Notes under the pieces: generated by a model | What the model was told of the DNA's origin: nothing | The model's database searches: none | Seen by the model: the letters and a program-made list of their open reading frames with translations, nothing else | Source: CATOSP01 sp965216155 | GTDB taxonomy: Bacteria > Chloroflexota > Dehalococcoidia > Lucifugimonadales > UBA3495 | Assembly: GCA_965216155.1 (NCBI GenBank) | Contig: CBDCFD010000006.1 | Span: 1,406,863 to 1,470,862 of the forward strand | Direction of reading: 5' to 3' | Length of the DNA: 64,000 bases | Translations under genes and position numbers: made by a program | In this document: positions 17,689 through 26,453 of the stretch, piece by piece | How positions within the stretch are numbered: the stretch's first letter is position 1 | How the letters are laid out: the number at the start of each line of letters is the position of its first letter

Positions 17689-18131
17689 GCCGGCGGCTAC
17701 CCTTACACCGCCGATAAACGTGGACTCGGCGGGCGCCTATCCTCAAATGGCGAACTTGGAGCTAGAGGCTGAACCCGCGTGATACGCAGGTCCTGATGGG
17801 GGGTGCTTAACGTCGGCGCTGTTTGGACTATGGGGTTCGGTTACGGATCTTGACTCGTTTTGCATAGCCGTTGACACCGGCATATTCGGGAGTCAACTGG
17901 TCTTTTCGAAGGTATTGGGGGCTGGTCTTGACTGACCAGCCCATTTTCATGTCGCGAGGAATCCTAGCTTCCCGCCTGTGGGGCATCTGTGGAAGAGCGG
18001 TCAGGTTTCAGGATAGGTATTGAGTTGAATGGAGTCAGGGCTCACGCACACCGGCCGCATCCGCAACGTAATGCGTCGAGGGGAGCAATCGAAGCGATGA
18101 GAAGATTCTTGACGGAGGCTGGAATCGAGCC
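17689..18131. other. Intergenic stretch with a possible decayed hicA tail
   Basis: Mostly unassigned. The frame ending at the TGA 18133-18135 reads SRGAIEAMRRFLTEAGIEP, similar to the C-terminus of HicA toxins, and overlaps the hicB start by ATGA as in hicAB operons. The upstream part of that frame does not look like HicA, so at most a remnant is present. Confidence 0.3.
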
Positions 18132-18488
18132 ATGATGGAGTACAAGGGCTATCATGCCGCAGTTAAGTACGATCACGAGGCCCGAACGTTCCACGGGGAA
18201 GTTGTGGACACCCGTGATGTGATCTTCTTCGAAGGTACATCCGTGGAGCAGATCAACGAGGAGTTCAAATTTTCCATAGACGACTATCTTGCGATGTGTT
18301 TGGAGCGTGGGCAGGAACCCGACAAGCCATTTTCGGGCAATATCCCGCTACGAATCGCCCCAGGGACACACCGCGCAGCTACGGCAGCGGCGAGGGCGGA
18401 TGGCAAGAGCCTCAATGCGTGGCTGGCGGAGACTATTGAACGGGCCGTAGAGCGGAGCACGCGACCCGGAAGGGTCGGCTCTAAGTAG
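18132..18488 (+). CDS. hicB: HicB-family antitoxin
   Basis: 118 aa. The N-terminal partially degraded RNase-H-like fold (MEYKGYHAAVKYDHEARTF, then GEVVDTRDVIFFEGTSVEQ) is the HicB type, followed by the ribbon-helix-helix DNA-binding part (KSLNAWLAETIERAVE). HicB neutralises the HicA mRNA interferase and represses its own operon. No intact hicA is present on either side, so this is an orphan; only a possible short tail overlaps its start. Confidence 0.85.
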   Translation: MMEYKGYHAAVKYDHEARTFHGEVVDTRDVIFFEGTSVEQINEEFKFSIDDYLAMCLERGQEPDKPFSGNIPLRIAPGTHRAATAAARADGKSLNAWLAETIERAVERSTRPGRVGSK

Positions 18489-18525
18489 AACGGCTGATGC
18501 CCGGGCCACGAGAGGAGTCGCTCGT

Positions 18526-19245
18526 CTACTCAGTTACCCCATTCCTCCGAGACCGCCGCCACAACAGCCACGCGCTTCCGGCGGCGATCAAGATCAGCCC
18601 ACCGGCTGTGGCCCTGAGCGCGACGGAAACGGTTGCGTCGAACCAGAATCCCAAAGGGAAAAGGACCAGCAGGTAGTCGGTCCTGGGGTCGAGTTGCCAC
18701 AGGTCGTTTGCGAAGCTGATTCTGTGGAAGAGGAGGAATACGGCCTCGAACCCGGTCAAGGCAAATAGGCCAAACAACGCGATTCCCGCCACGGTCACGC
18801 CCCCGCCCCATATCAGCCGCCGCGCCAATGTTTCAGCGATGTTTGGACGCTTTGACGCGAGAGACCGGGCGGTTCCGGCGGCCAGGTACATGCCGGAGAT
18901 CACGGCGATGGCGTACACTCCCCATACCAGCCGTTTGACGTCCCGCATGTGGTGGACTTCGCGGTCGTTGAACAGTTGCCGCTCCTCCCCGTAAACGCGG
19001 GTGCGGACTTGGAGGGGATCCCCGCGAGAGTTGAAGTACGCCCGGAGGGCGGCCCCGACGTCCCGCAGGTCCGACTCGTCGATCCCGGCAGCGCCGGATA
19101 TGTTGTATTTGTCAAAGCCCCGGCGGTACAGCCCGGGGTCGTTGAACGCCCAGGCAACGCTGCCGGTTACAAGGAACAGGGGCACACACACCACGAACAG
19201 CAGAGTGGAAAGCCGCGCCGCAATATTTCCAGGGCCCCGGTCCAT
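18526..19245 (-). CDS. DUF1461/Lit-like integral membrane protein (TIGR01906 type)
   Basis: 239 aa with four or five membrane segments (about 12-33, 106-125, 144-166, 205-228). The extracytoplasmic loop has the family motif LFNDREVHHMRDVK (H98, H99), and a later loop has FLLFHRISFANDLW (H174). The family includes Lit, which moves an acyl chain within lipoproteins in Firmicutes using two histidines. The same reaction here is an inference from shared motifs. Convergent with hicB. Confidence 0.78.
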   Translation of the reverse strand: MDRGPGNIAARLSTLLFVVCVPLFLVTGSVAWAFNDPGLYRRGFDKYNISGAAGIDESDLRDVGAALRAYFNSRGDPLQVRTRVYGEERQLFNDREVHHMRDVKRLVWGVYAIAVISGMYLAAGTARSLASKRPNIAETLARRLIWGGGVTVAGIALFGLFALTGFEAVFLLFHRISFANDLWQLDPRTDYLLVLFPLGFWFDATVSVALRATAGGLILIAAGSAWLLWRRSRRNGVTE

Positions 19246-19307
19246 AGGCGGTCACGTTATCATCCGGTTCCTTGAGACGCAAATGCCGGCGTGTATATAA
19301 TCGGCCT

Positions 19308-20120
19308 ATGACTGAACATAATATTGCCCTAATGGATATGAGCCAATTCCAGTCGTTGCTGGACATAGTCGAACGGCTGCGTGCCCCGGGCGGTTGTCCC
19401 TGGGACCGGGAGCAGTCCCACGCCTCTCTTAAGCGCAACCTTCTGGAGGAGTGCTACGAGGTATTGGAGGCCATTGACCAAGGAGACCCCCAGTCGTTGG
19501 CAGAGGAACTGGGAGACATACTTGTTCAGGTGGCTTTCCACGCCGATATCGCCCGTGAGGCGGGGGAGTTCAGCGTCGACCAAGTGATCACATACATTAA
19601 CGAAAAACTTGTCCGCCGCCATCCGCATGTGTTCGGAGACGCCACGGCCGCCGACGCCAGGGAGGTTGAGCGCAACTGGGAGCGCATCAAGGAGGCGGAA
19701 CGGAAGAGTCAAGGCGGCACAAGCTCTCCGGTAGAAGGCATTCCGAAGGACCTGCCGGCGTTGACCTATGCCCAGCTATTGCAGGACAGAGCGGGCCGCG
19801 CCGGGTTTGAATGGGACGATATCTCCGGGGTGTTGGACAAGCTGTCCGAAGAGGTGGACGAACTGCGCCGCGCCGCCAACCAGGAAGAACGGGTCCACGA
19901 ACTGGGCGACGTAATGTTTACCATCGTAAACCTGTCGCGTTGGCTGGACGTCCACGCGGAAGACGCCCTGCGCCAGGCCAACTCCAGATTTCAGAGACGC
20001 TACATGTCGATGGAGGGCCTGGCGTCGGAACGGGGGCTGGACTTCAACAGCCTACCGCTGATGGAGAAGGAAGCCCTGTGGCAGGAAGCCAAGCTGTTGG
20101 AGGCAGACCAAGAGAAGTAA
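19308..20120 (+). CDS. mazG: Nucleoside triphosphate pyrophosphohydrolase MazG
   Basis: 270 aa, a full-length two-domain MazG that hydrolyses NTPs and dNTPs to monophosphates and pyrophosphate, cleaning up damaged nucleotides. The first domain has GGCPWDREQSHASLKRNLLEE with EECYE and EELGD metal-binding helices; the second repeats this pattern (SEEVDEL, HELGDVMF). ATG 19308 is preferred to TTG 19272 on homology. Confidence 0.93.
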   Translation: MTEHNIALMDMSQFQSLLDIVERLRAPGGCPWDREQSHASLKRNLLEECYEVLEAIDQGDPQSLAEELGDILVQVAFHADIAREAGEFSVDQVITYINEKLVRRHPHVFGDATAADAREVERNWERIKEAERKSQGGTSSPVEGIPKDLPALTYAQLLQDRAGRAGFEWDDISGVLDKLSEEVDELRRAANQEERVHELGDVMFTIVNLSRWLDVHAEDALRQANSRFQRRYMSMEGLASERGLDFNSLPLMEKEALWQEAKLLEADQEK

Positions 20121-20130
20121 CGGTTTATCC

Positions 20131-20964
20131 TTAGTCGTCGCGGTAGTCCCCGAGCAAGTACGCCGGGTCCATGTAATAGACGCCGCCGGTGAGCAAGCGC
20201 AGCAAATCGACGCCGGCCACCGCGGCCAGCCCGGACCTATTTCCGACACGGCCGAATAGCCGTTCCGAGACTGGGCGGCGCGGTCGCACCCAAGCAGGCC
20301 GCGGTCTGGCTCCACCGAGTTGGGCGGCGGACGCTAACGCCTGGTCGAACCCGCCAAATTCGTCCACCAGACCCAGTTCTTTGCCTCTCCTCGCCGTGAA
20401 TACTTCTCCGGTGGCGAACTCACGGACCTGTGCCTCCTCGATGGAGCGTCCTTCGCAGACCACCGAGACAAAGTTGTCGTATATCTCTGTCAGGAGTCCC
20501 TGGAACTTCTCCCCTTCTTCGTCGGTGGGACCGCGCCAGAAGCCGGTCATGTCCTTGAGCCTGCCCTCTTTGTAGACTGAGAATTCCACTCCCATTTTTC
20601 CTAGCAGTTGTTGAAGGACCGGCCGCAAGTAGATTACGCCGATGGAGCCGACCATGGCGCTGGGCAGCGCAAACACCCGGCTGGCCGCGCAGCATAGGTA
20701 GTACCCGCCCGACGCTCCCAACCCCCGCACGTAGGCCACCACGGGTTTGGTCTCGGCGACCTTCTTCAAGCTATAGTAGAGGACTTCCGACCCCGAAGCC
20801 GAGCCTCCGGGAGAGTCTATGTCGAGGACCAGGGCTGCGTATCGTTTGCTCGTGGCAATGGTGTCGAATAGGCGTTCGTAGACTGGGATTCGCACTCGTG
20901 TGCCGATGACGCCGTGGACTTCCACGACGGCGACGACGGGGCGTTTCCTCAAGGGCAGGGGCAT
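20131..20964 (-). CDS. S49-family signal peptide peptidase, SppA-like
   Basis: 277 aa. Crotonase-like serine protease of the short SppA type. The nucleophile Ser lies in RGLGASGGYYLCCAA, the oxyanion region in LDIDSPGGSASGSE, and the candidate Lys in EGRLKDMTGFWR. No clear N-terminal membrane anchor is seen, unlike many SppA proteins, although a start further upstream cannot be excluded. Such enzymes degrade cleaved signal peptides. Convergent with mazG (10 bp between stops). Confidence 0.82.
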   Translation of the reverse strand: MPLPLRKRPVVAVVEVHGVIGTRVRIPVYERLFDTIATSKRYAALVLDIDSPGGSASGSEVLYYSLKKVAETKPVVAYVRGLGASGGYYLCCAASRVFALPSAMVGSIGVIYLRPVLQQLLGKMGVEFSVYKEGRLKDMTGFWRGPTDEEGEKFQGLLTEIYDNFVSVVCEGRSIEEAQVREFATGEVFTARRGKELGLVDEFGGFDQALASAAQLGGARPRPAWVRPRRPVSERLFGRVGNRSGLAAVAGVDLLRLLTGGVYYMDPAYLLGDYRDD

Positions 20965-21002
20965 GGGGGGTACCTCTCGCTGTTCAGGTTCCCATTATTA
21001 TA

Positions 21003-21426
21003 TGTTCGGTATTATACGCCCGGTCATTGGGAACTCCGGGCGAGGGGGAAACAGAGTCGAGTATTCGTTCAACCAGGACCTGCTCAAGCACCTTCGGGAG
21101 TGGGAGTATCGTGTCATCACGGTCTGTCTCGACAAGAAGAATCACATCGAATCGTATGGTTCTTGGCGCCACGATCCATATCATTATTGCATGGCAGTCT
21201 TGCTGGAGAGGTTTAACTTCTGGTTAAGCCGGAGCATGGCACAGGGAGACGTGATGACGGAGTCACGAGGGGGCAAAGAGGACAATCGTCTGAAAGAGGC
21301 GTTCCGAGAATTGTGGCGGGAAGGGACCCAATTTGTCAGACCTGACTCGCGATCCAGGTCATTGACGTGCTTCAGCGGAAATATGACCAGAGCGGAGGCA
21401 GGCTCCTCGGGAAGAATTTTTTATAG
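21003..21426 (+). pseudogene. DUF3800-like protein remnant
   Basis: The frame around ITVCLDKKNHIESYG, YHYCMAVLLERFNFWL and GDVMTESRGGKEDNRL resembles the RNase-H-like DUF3800 domain, often linked to phage or defence loci. The N-terminal strand with the first Asp is missing. Near 21362 the frame shifts by one: the continuation DVLQRKYDQSGGRLLGKNFL is read in another frame and ends at TAG 21424-21426. Confidence 0.55.
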
Positions 21427-21728
21427 ACAAAAAAGGATCCCTTATGGCCCCCCCGATGGTCAAACCATCCACCTTCGCTGACGCGAATTGCCCCTATTGT
21501 ATCAATTAAAGGCGTTTTGTAAACCCTTCGTGTGTCAGTTCAGGGCCTTTCAATTTTCAAAGTCGTGGCCTGTGACGGCTACGCGGCCCGCTCAGGGTGT
21601 ACGGAGAGGGTGTATCGGAATCGACTTTGACAGGACCTGGTGTCAGTCTTCCGCTACATAGCCAGGCGCATTATGGACCGACTGGAGCAGGGACCAGAAT
21701 CCTAAAATGCCTGGCCAGGGCGCGGGTG
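21427..21728. other. Intergenic, nothing recognised
   Basis: No gene, hairpin or repeat could be supported here. Base composition is locally AT-richer than the neighbours. Confidence 0.5.
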
Positions 21729-22121
21729 TCACCGGCTGATCAACGCCGCAACCGCTCCTGCCGGGTCTTGAATTATGCAGAACTTGTCGGTCCCCGTAGT
21801 CCGGGGGCCGTCAATCAATTTGCCACCGAGTTCGAGGCAACGCCTGGCACTCTCGTCCACGTCGGCGACGTAGATGTAGACCAACCACTGTGGCGGGATG
21901 TTGGCGTTGGGACCCTGGGCGTGGCAGATGCCGGCGAACGTCTCTCTGGTCTCGGGCTGGTTCATGTTGTAGTCTGCGTAATCGCCCATGTCGTGGTTGG
22001 TATGGGTCCAACCCACTACTTGGGAGTAGAAGTCCCGGACCTCCGGCGCGTTCGTTACCGTTAAGTCGTGCCACAATATGCGGCCGATTTGAGGCTGGTT
22101 GTCGTCTGCCACTCTGTTCAA
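21729..22121 (-). CDS. VOC-superfamily (glyoxalase-like) protein
   Basis: 130 aa, two beta-alpha-beta-beta-beta modules: GRILWHDLTVTNAPEVRDFYSQVVGW and then QWLVYIYVADVDESARRCLELGGK with DPAGAVAALI. Members are metal-dependent isomerases, dioxygenases or resistance proteins; the reaction here is unknown. The TTG start at 22121 overlaps the TGA of znuB (TTGA), with AGGTGG just upstream, so it is translationally coupled to the zinc ABC operon. Confidence 0.8.
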   Translation of the reverse strand: MNRVADDNQPQIGRILWHDLTVTNAPEVRDFYSQVVGWTHTNHDMGDYADYNMNQPETRETFAGICHAQGPNANIPPQWLVYIYVADVDESARRCLELGGKLIDGPRTTGTDKFCIIQDPAGAVAALISR

Positions 22122-22969
22122 GCCACCTGCTGTTGAATTAGCCTCGCGGGGCGGTGTTTCCAGGCAAGCGCCAGGATGAAAAAGCCAGTGGCCACCAGTG
22201 CCATTACCGGTCCCGACGGCAGGTTGTAATAGAAGGAAAGGTAAAGCCCGGCCACGGCTGACAACGCCCCAATCAGCACTGCGAGGGCCATGGACCGGGC
22301 AAAGTTTCGCACCAGTAGCAGCGCGGCGGCTGCCGGTGTAATAAGCATTGAAATCACGAGGATTACACCTACGGCCTGCAACGCCAGGACCACCACCACC
22401 GACAGCAAGACCAGGAGCAGGTACTCCAGCTTTTCGGTGGGAAGCCCGGCCACCGACGCGCCCGATGGGTCGAAACTGGTGAAGACCAACTCTTTGTGCA
22501 GTCCCAGGACCAACGCCAACACACCCCCCGCCAGGGCCAGGGTCACGAATACGTCGCCCCGCGACACACCCAGCACCTGCCCCAACAGGATGTCTTCCAG
22601 GTTCACGGAAACGCCACGGGCCACGGTCAACAACACTACTCCCAGGGCGAATAGTCCGGCAAAGACAATTCCTATCGAAGTATCCTCGCCTACGCCTGCC
22701 CGTTTGATGAGGTAGCCGCTCAGCAGGGCCGTGGCGAGAGCCATGGGGATGGCGCCGAAGAAGGGGCTGATTCCGACAATGAAGGCTACTACCATTCCGG
22801 GGAGGACCGAGTGGGCTAGGGCGTCACCCATGAACCCCAAGCCGCGGACTACCACGTAGACACCTAAGACGGGACACATCACGCCGACCAGCACGGACAC
22901 GATCAGCGCACGTATCATGAAGCCGTACTGGAAAGGTCCGGTTACGGCTTCAGTGATGATGTCCATCAT
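22118..22969 (-). CDS. znuB: Zinc/manganese ABC transporter permease
   Basis: 283 aa, ABC-3 family membrane protein with about eight hydrophobic segments. ALIVSVLVGVMCPVLGVYVV, RGLGFMGDALAHSVLPG and LQAVGVILVISMLITPAAAA are the conserved family blocks (DALAH and the late VGxILV...PAA). It forms the channel for the metal delivered by the lipoprotein encoded upstream. Its start overlaps the 3' end of the ATPase gene by 20 bp. Zinc is favoured over manganese because of the His-rich partner proteins and the Zur-type regulator. Confidence 0.88.
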   Translation of the reverse strand: MMDIITEAVTGPFQYGFMIRALIVSVLVGVMCPVLGVYVVVRGLGFMGDALAHSVLPGMVVAFIVGISPFFGAIPMALATALLSGYLIKRAGVGEDTSIGIVFAGLFALGVVLLTVARGVSVNLEDILLGQVLGVSRGDVFVTLALAGGVLALVLGLHKELVFTSFDPSGASVAGLPTEKLEYLLLVLLSVVVVLALQAVGVILVISMLITPAAAALLLVRNFARSMALAVLIGALSAVAGLYLSFYYNLPSGPVMALVATGFFILALAWKHRPARLIQQQVA

Positions 22970-23732
22970 CGCCCCCGGCGAGGCCGTGGCCGTGGGTTGG
23001 CACGGCGCCGAAAGGACCGTATAGCTCGGTCATGACCTCCGGCGTCAATACATCTCTGGGCGTGCCGCAGGCGCAGACGTGACAGTTGAGGCACAGGCAC
23101 TCATCGCAGTAGTGGGCGAGATGGTTGATGTCGTGGGAGGACAGTAGAATCGTGCGGCCCTGGTCCCGAAGCTCCTGTAACAGCGAGACCATCACCTCTT
23201 GCGAAGCGATGTCCACCCCGCTGAAGGCTTCATCCAGCAACAGAATGTCGGCTCCCTGGGCCAGCGCCCGGGCGACGAATACCCTTTGCCGCTGTCCGCC
23301 CGACAGTTCGGATACCAGGGAATTCCGTCGTTCCCACATCCCCACCTGGCGCAGCGCGTCCTCGGCGGCGGCCCGGTCTGTCTTCCCTGGCCGCCGGAAC
23401 CAGCCGATTTGCCGCGCTCTTCCCAGCAGCGTCACGTCCCAGGCGTTCAGGGGCAACCGCCAGTTCACCCTTTCGTGCTGGGGCACGTAGGCCACCAACC
23501 CGCGTGATTCGGCGGCGGACTTGCCGTGGACCAGCACCCGCCCCGCGGTGGCAGGCAACAGGGAAACTATGACGCTGAAAAGGGTGCTCTTGCCAGCCCC
23601 GTTGGGTCCGACTACTCCCATGAGACAGCCGGGTCCCGCGGTGAACGATACATTGTCCAGGACACGGACGCCGCCGCGATCAACTGTCAATTCCTCCGCA
23701 GACAGGGAGGGGGATGTGGAGGTGAGGGTCAC
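22950..23732 (-). CDS. znuC: Zinc ABC transporter ATP-binding protein with Cys- and His-rich C-terminus
   Basis: 260 aa. Walker A GPNGAGKST (43-51), signature LSGGQRQRV, Walker B ADILLLDEAFSG, switch His in SSHDINHL. After the switch, where homologues have ordinary strands, this protein has C209-DE-C-L-C-LN-C-HV-C-A-C222, six cysteines in 14 residues, and it ends in HGHGLAGGDDGHHH. Both could bind metal at the cytoplasmic side. It overlaps znuA by 4 bp and znuB by 20 bp. Confidence 0.88.
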   Translation of the reverse strand: MTLTSTSPSLSAEELTVDRGGVRVLDNVSFTAGPGCLMGVVGPNGAGKSTLFSVIVSLLPATAGRVLVHGKSAAESRGLVAYVPQHERVNWRLPLNAWDVTLLGRARQIGWFRRPGKTDRAAAEDALRQVGMWERRNSLVSELSGGQRQRVFVARALAQGADILLLDEAFSGVDIASQEVMVSLLQELRDQGRTILLSSHDINHLAHYCDECLCLNCHVCACGTPRDVLTPEVMTELYGPFGAVPTHGHGLAGGDDGHHH

Positions 23733-24898
23733 GGCTGTCGCAACGCCTCTACGATGGTCTGAACATTGTATTGCATCAAATCTATGTACGTTCCGGCCTC
23801 ACCGCCCGCGTCGCCCAGGGAGCCGACGTAGAGTCCGCCGATCAGCTTGGCGCCGGTCTCTTCGGCGATGCTTTTGGCCAGCCGCTGGGAATGGGATTTT
23901 TCGGCGAACACCGCGGGTACGCCTTCATGGTTGATCGTCTCGATGAGGCCCGCCAAGTCCTGCGCCGCGGGCTCGCGTTGGGTGGTCAGGGGCATGATAG
24001 CTCCGGTTACCTCAAAGCCGTAACGCTTGGCGAAATACTGGAAACTGTCGTGAGACGTTACCAGAAGGCGGCGTTCCTCGGGAAGTTTCGCCACCTCGTC
24101 GATTATCCAGGTATGGAGCGAGTCCAAGCCGCTGTTATAGGCGGCAGCGTTGCTCCGGTAGAAACTCTCGCCCTCCGGGTCCAGGGCCGATAGTTGGTCC
24201 GAGATAAGCATGACCGCCCGCTTGACACGCAGCGGGTCGAACCAGAAATGGGGGTCTAGCGCACCGTGGCCGTGCCCGCCTTCTTCATTCTTGTCGCCAT
24301 CGTGCCCGAGTTCTTCGTGTCCTTGTTCCTCCCCGGTTTCTCCTTCGCCGGCAGGCAGCCGTCCGGCAGTTCCCTCCGCGTGGTCTGCACGTTGGCCGTC
24401 GAATATATCGACAAAGCCGATGGGGTCTACGTAGTCTCCGACGGCAACGACCCCGTTCGAGTTCCGGGCGGCGTTGGCAACGAGTTCGTCCAGCCAACCA
24501 GCTTCAAGGGACAGGCCGAGGCTCAGCACCAGGTTGGCGTCGGCCACGCGCGTGATGTCGCGCGCGCCTGGCTGGAAGGAATGCGGGTCGGTGTTGGGGG
24601 GCAGCAGGGGCAGAACGTCCACGCGGTCTTGCCCGACGGCCTGTACCCAGTCCGCCAGGATGTTGCTGGTTGTTACGACGCTCAACTTGCCCGCAGGGCG
24701 TTGGTCGGACGAGATCATGCCCGAAGCGAGGGACGGGTCAGTGACCATCGTGGACGCGCTGGTAGTTGATGTAGGAGAATCTTGCGCGGCGGCGGCTCCC
24801 GGTCCATTCTGTCCCGTGTCACGGGAGCAGGCCGCGGCGAACAGCAGAATCATCGATACTACCAGGATGCGAAATACTCTTGATACGATCCGCGACAT
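23729..24898 (-). CDS. znuA: Zinc ABC transporter substrate-binding lipoprotein
   Basis: 389 aa, cluster A-I metal-binding protein. The N-terminus is a lipoprotein signal (basic MSRIVSRVFRI, hydrophobic ILVVSMILLFAAAC with the lipobox Cys), followed by a Ser/Thr-rich linker. Metal-binding residues fit the family: H in TDPHSF, H in ALDPHFWFDP, H in LLVTSHDSFQYFAKRYGF, and an acidic residue near the end. A His/Glu/Asp-rich loop (GHEELGHDGDKNEEGGHGHG) marks zinc-type members. ATG 24898 follows GGAGG and begins the signal peptide; a TTG at 24949 would add a hydrophilic stretch. Confidence 0.9.
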   Translation of the reverse strand: MSRIVSRVFRILVVSMILLFAAACSRDTGQNGPGAAAAQDSPTSTTSASTMVTDPSLASGMISSDQRPAGKLSVVTTSNILADWVQAVGQDRVDVLPLLPPNTDPHSFQPGARDITRVADANLVLSLGLSLEAGWLDELVANAARNSNGVVAVGDYVDPIGFVDIFDGQRADHAEGTAGRLPAGEGETGEEQGHEELGHDGDKNEEGGHGHGALDPHFWFDPLRVKRAVMLISDQLSALDPEGESFYRSNAAAYNSGLDSLHTWIIDEVAKLPEERRLLVTSHDSFQYFAKRYGFEVTGAIMPLTTQREPAAQDLAGLIETINHEGVPAVFAEKSHSQRLAKSIAEETGAKLIGGLYVGSLGDAGGEAGTYIDLMQYNVQTIVEALRQP

Positions 24899-24989
24899 AG
24901 GTCGAGTGTGTCCTCCTGGGTAAATATTTGTCGTGGGGTACGGTCTCAATTAGAGGGATTAGTAAGACTAAGTCTCAGTAGTCTTCGTT

Positions 24990-25010
24990 TATTGATATAC
25001 AGTCTCAATA
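24990..25010. promoter_or_regulatory. Candidate Zur/Fur operator upstream of znuA
   Basis: TATTGA, 9 bp, TCAATA: a 21-bp inverted repeat between zur and znuA. A closely similar sequence lies upstream of zur. Further GGTCTCAAT/AGTCTCAGT motifs occur at 24942-24980. Confidence 0.5.
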
Positions 25011-25026
25011 GTGGCCAAAAAGGATA

Positions 25027-25479
25027 CTAACCGGTTAGGCGCCCGTTTGAAACGCAGTCCCGGCAGCGGCCGTAGACTTCGAGCCAATGACCGCTTAACT
25101 CGAAGCCGTGGTGAGCGGAGGTACTCATCAACAGGTCTTCGATGTCACAGCCGGTGAGGTCCTGTGATGAGCCGCACTGGACGCAAAGGAGATGGTGGTG
25201 GTGGCCGTGATGGCTCAACTGGTAATGCAGTTCGCCGTCCTCCAAGAGCACGCGGCATAGAACATCGGCTTCCACGAGTAACTTTAGTGTCCTGTACACG
25301 GTGGCCCGGCCCAGCCGAGGGGGCAACTGTTGGCGCAGCCCCTCGGCGGTGAAGTGGCGGTCCTGCATCCCAATTGCCGCGGCAAGGGAGCGCCGGGGAG
25401 AGGTTGAGCGGTAACCACGCTCTTCCAGGATCTCCAGAATTTGCTCAGCGACGGTAGAGTTCCGCTTTGTCAGTGCCAT
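25027..25479 (-). CDS. zur: Fur-family metalloregulator, probably Zur
   Basis: 150 aa. N-terminal winged helix (EILEERGYRSTSPRRSLAAA, GRATVYRTLKLL) and C-terminal dimerisation domain with HHGHHHHLLCVQCGS and a second CxxC (CRDC) for structural zinc. Because the downstream genes encode zinc uptake, a zinc-sensing repressor is the likeliest role. ATG 25479 follows an AAGG motif. The candidate operator at 25499-25520 is just upstream, suggesting autoregulation. Confidence 0.85.
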   Translation of the reverse strand: MALTKRNSTVAEQILEILEERGYRSTSPRRSLAAAIGMQDRHFTAEGLRQQLPPRLGRATVYRTLKLLVEADVLCRVLLEDGELHYQLSHHGHHHHLLCVQCGSSQDLTGCDIEDLLMSTSAHHGFELSGHWLEVYGRCRDCVSNGRLTG

Positions 25480-25498
25480 GATCCCTTAAGGTTCGCCT

Positions 25499-25520
25499 TA
25501 TTGATACTGTGTCTCTATTA
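25499..25520. promoter_or_regulatory. Candidate Zur/Fur operator upstream of zur
   Basis: TATTGATA, then GTCTC and TATTA, aligning with the operator at 24990-25010 (both contain TATTGATA and GTCTC at the same spacing within one base). It ends 20 bp before the start codon region. Confidence 0.5.
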
Positions 25521-25787
25521 GTAGCATTTTACATCCTTGGTCTTGTGTCGTCAACAAGGTCTTACCGGGGGTAACTGTTCAGACTTGATGCGATTGTCCT
25601 AACATAGCCCGTCATTCCGGGCTCGACCCGGAATCCGGAATCGTTTGCAACCAGCACCGTTCCATGTTGTTGGCATGTCTGTATCCCCGCGCGGGCGGGA
25701 GAGCCACCTGCATACCAGACGCCCGATTTTCCGAACGATGTGTTCGGGGTCCATGCCGGCAGAGGGTTGCCAGACGGCAGGGTTGGC
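25521..25787. repeat. Intergenic stretch with palindromic repeat at 25614-25633
   Basis: ATTCCGGG-CTCGAC-CCGGAAT forms a short hairpin of the kind dispersed in many GC-rich genomes. No gene is seen in the rest. Confidence 0.5.
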
Positions 25788-26260
25788 CTATTTCGGGTCG
25801 TAGAGGTTCAGGGGTTCGCCGTGGTGGGCAAACGCAGCGGCGAACAGGGCCGCCAATGTCTCACCGCCGTCCAAGTCCCACCCGCGGATTTCTTCCCATC
25901 CCAGGGCGTCAAGAAACCACTCGCCGGTATTCGTGTCTTCGCCGAGCAGACCGGAACCAAGTCCAACGTATGGCCGGCCCGGTGGGGCCTGCGCCGTCCC
26001 TCCAGGTCAGCATCCGTCCAAATCTGGGTCTGGGACCCCACGGTCACCTTGCCGATGTCGTGCAGGGCGGCGAAGACGCACAGGACACGAAGTTGTGGGA
26101 TGGGGAGCATCGCAGGGGACTTGGACATTTTTTCGGCGCCATGATGCTCCGGATGACGCGATGGTTGTGGGCAAGATCGTATTGCGATCTTGCCAGCACA
26201 CCGGCCTGGATATAGATGAGTGGTTCAAACGCACCGCGTCGCAGACACCAAGCGCGGCTA
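25788..26260 (-). pseudogene. Cas3-type HD nuclease domain remnant
   Basis: Three frames together spell a Cas3'' HD domain: an N-terminal piece with FEPLIYIQAGVLARS, then FAALHDIGKVTVGSQTQIW with the HD motif and RRPHRAGH, then DTNTGEWFLDALGWEEIRGW and FAHHGEPLNLYDPK ending at a stop at 25788. HDxGK and HHG are hallmarks of type I CRISPR Cas3. At least two frameshifts break it, no helicase domain follows, and no CRISPR array or other cas gene was found in the window. Confidence 0.65.
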
Positions 26261-26453
26261 TGCTGATCCGCCAATCGCCTAACGGGTTGGGGCCGGTCTA
26301 GACTTATGAGAATTACCCGGAGAGTGCCGCAGGTTATAATGTACCGGCTGCGTTGGAAGCCATCTCAAGGGATTTCGCTGGTGTCGGTTGAATTGGTTTT
26401 CTCCGTCACTCTAGGTTTCATTATGGGACCGGTTGGAATGCACGAGGTCAGGC

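Noticed and set aside
17970..18135. A complete hicA gene in front of hicB
   Set aside because: Only the last 19 residues resemble HicA; the upstream frame lacks the double-stranded-RNA-binding-like core and catalytic His.
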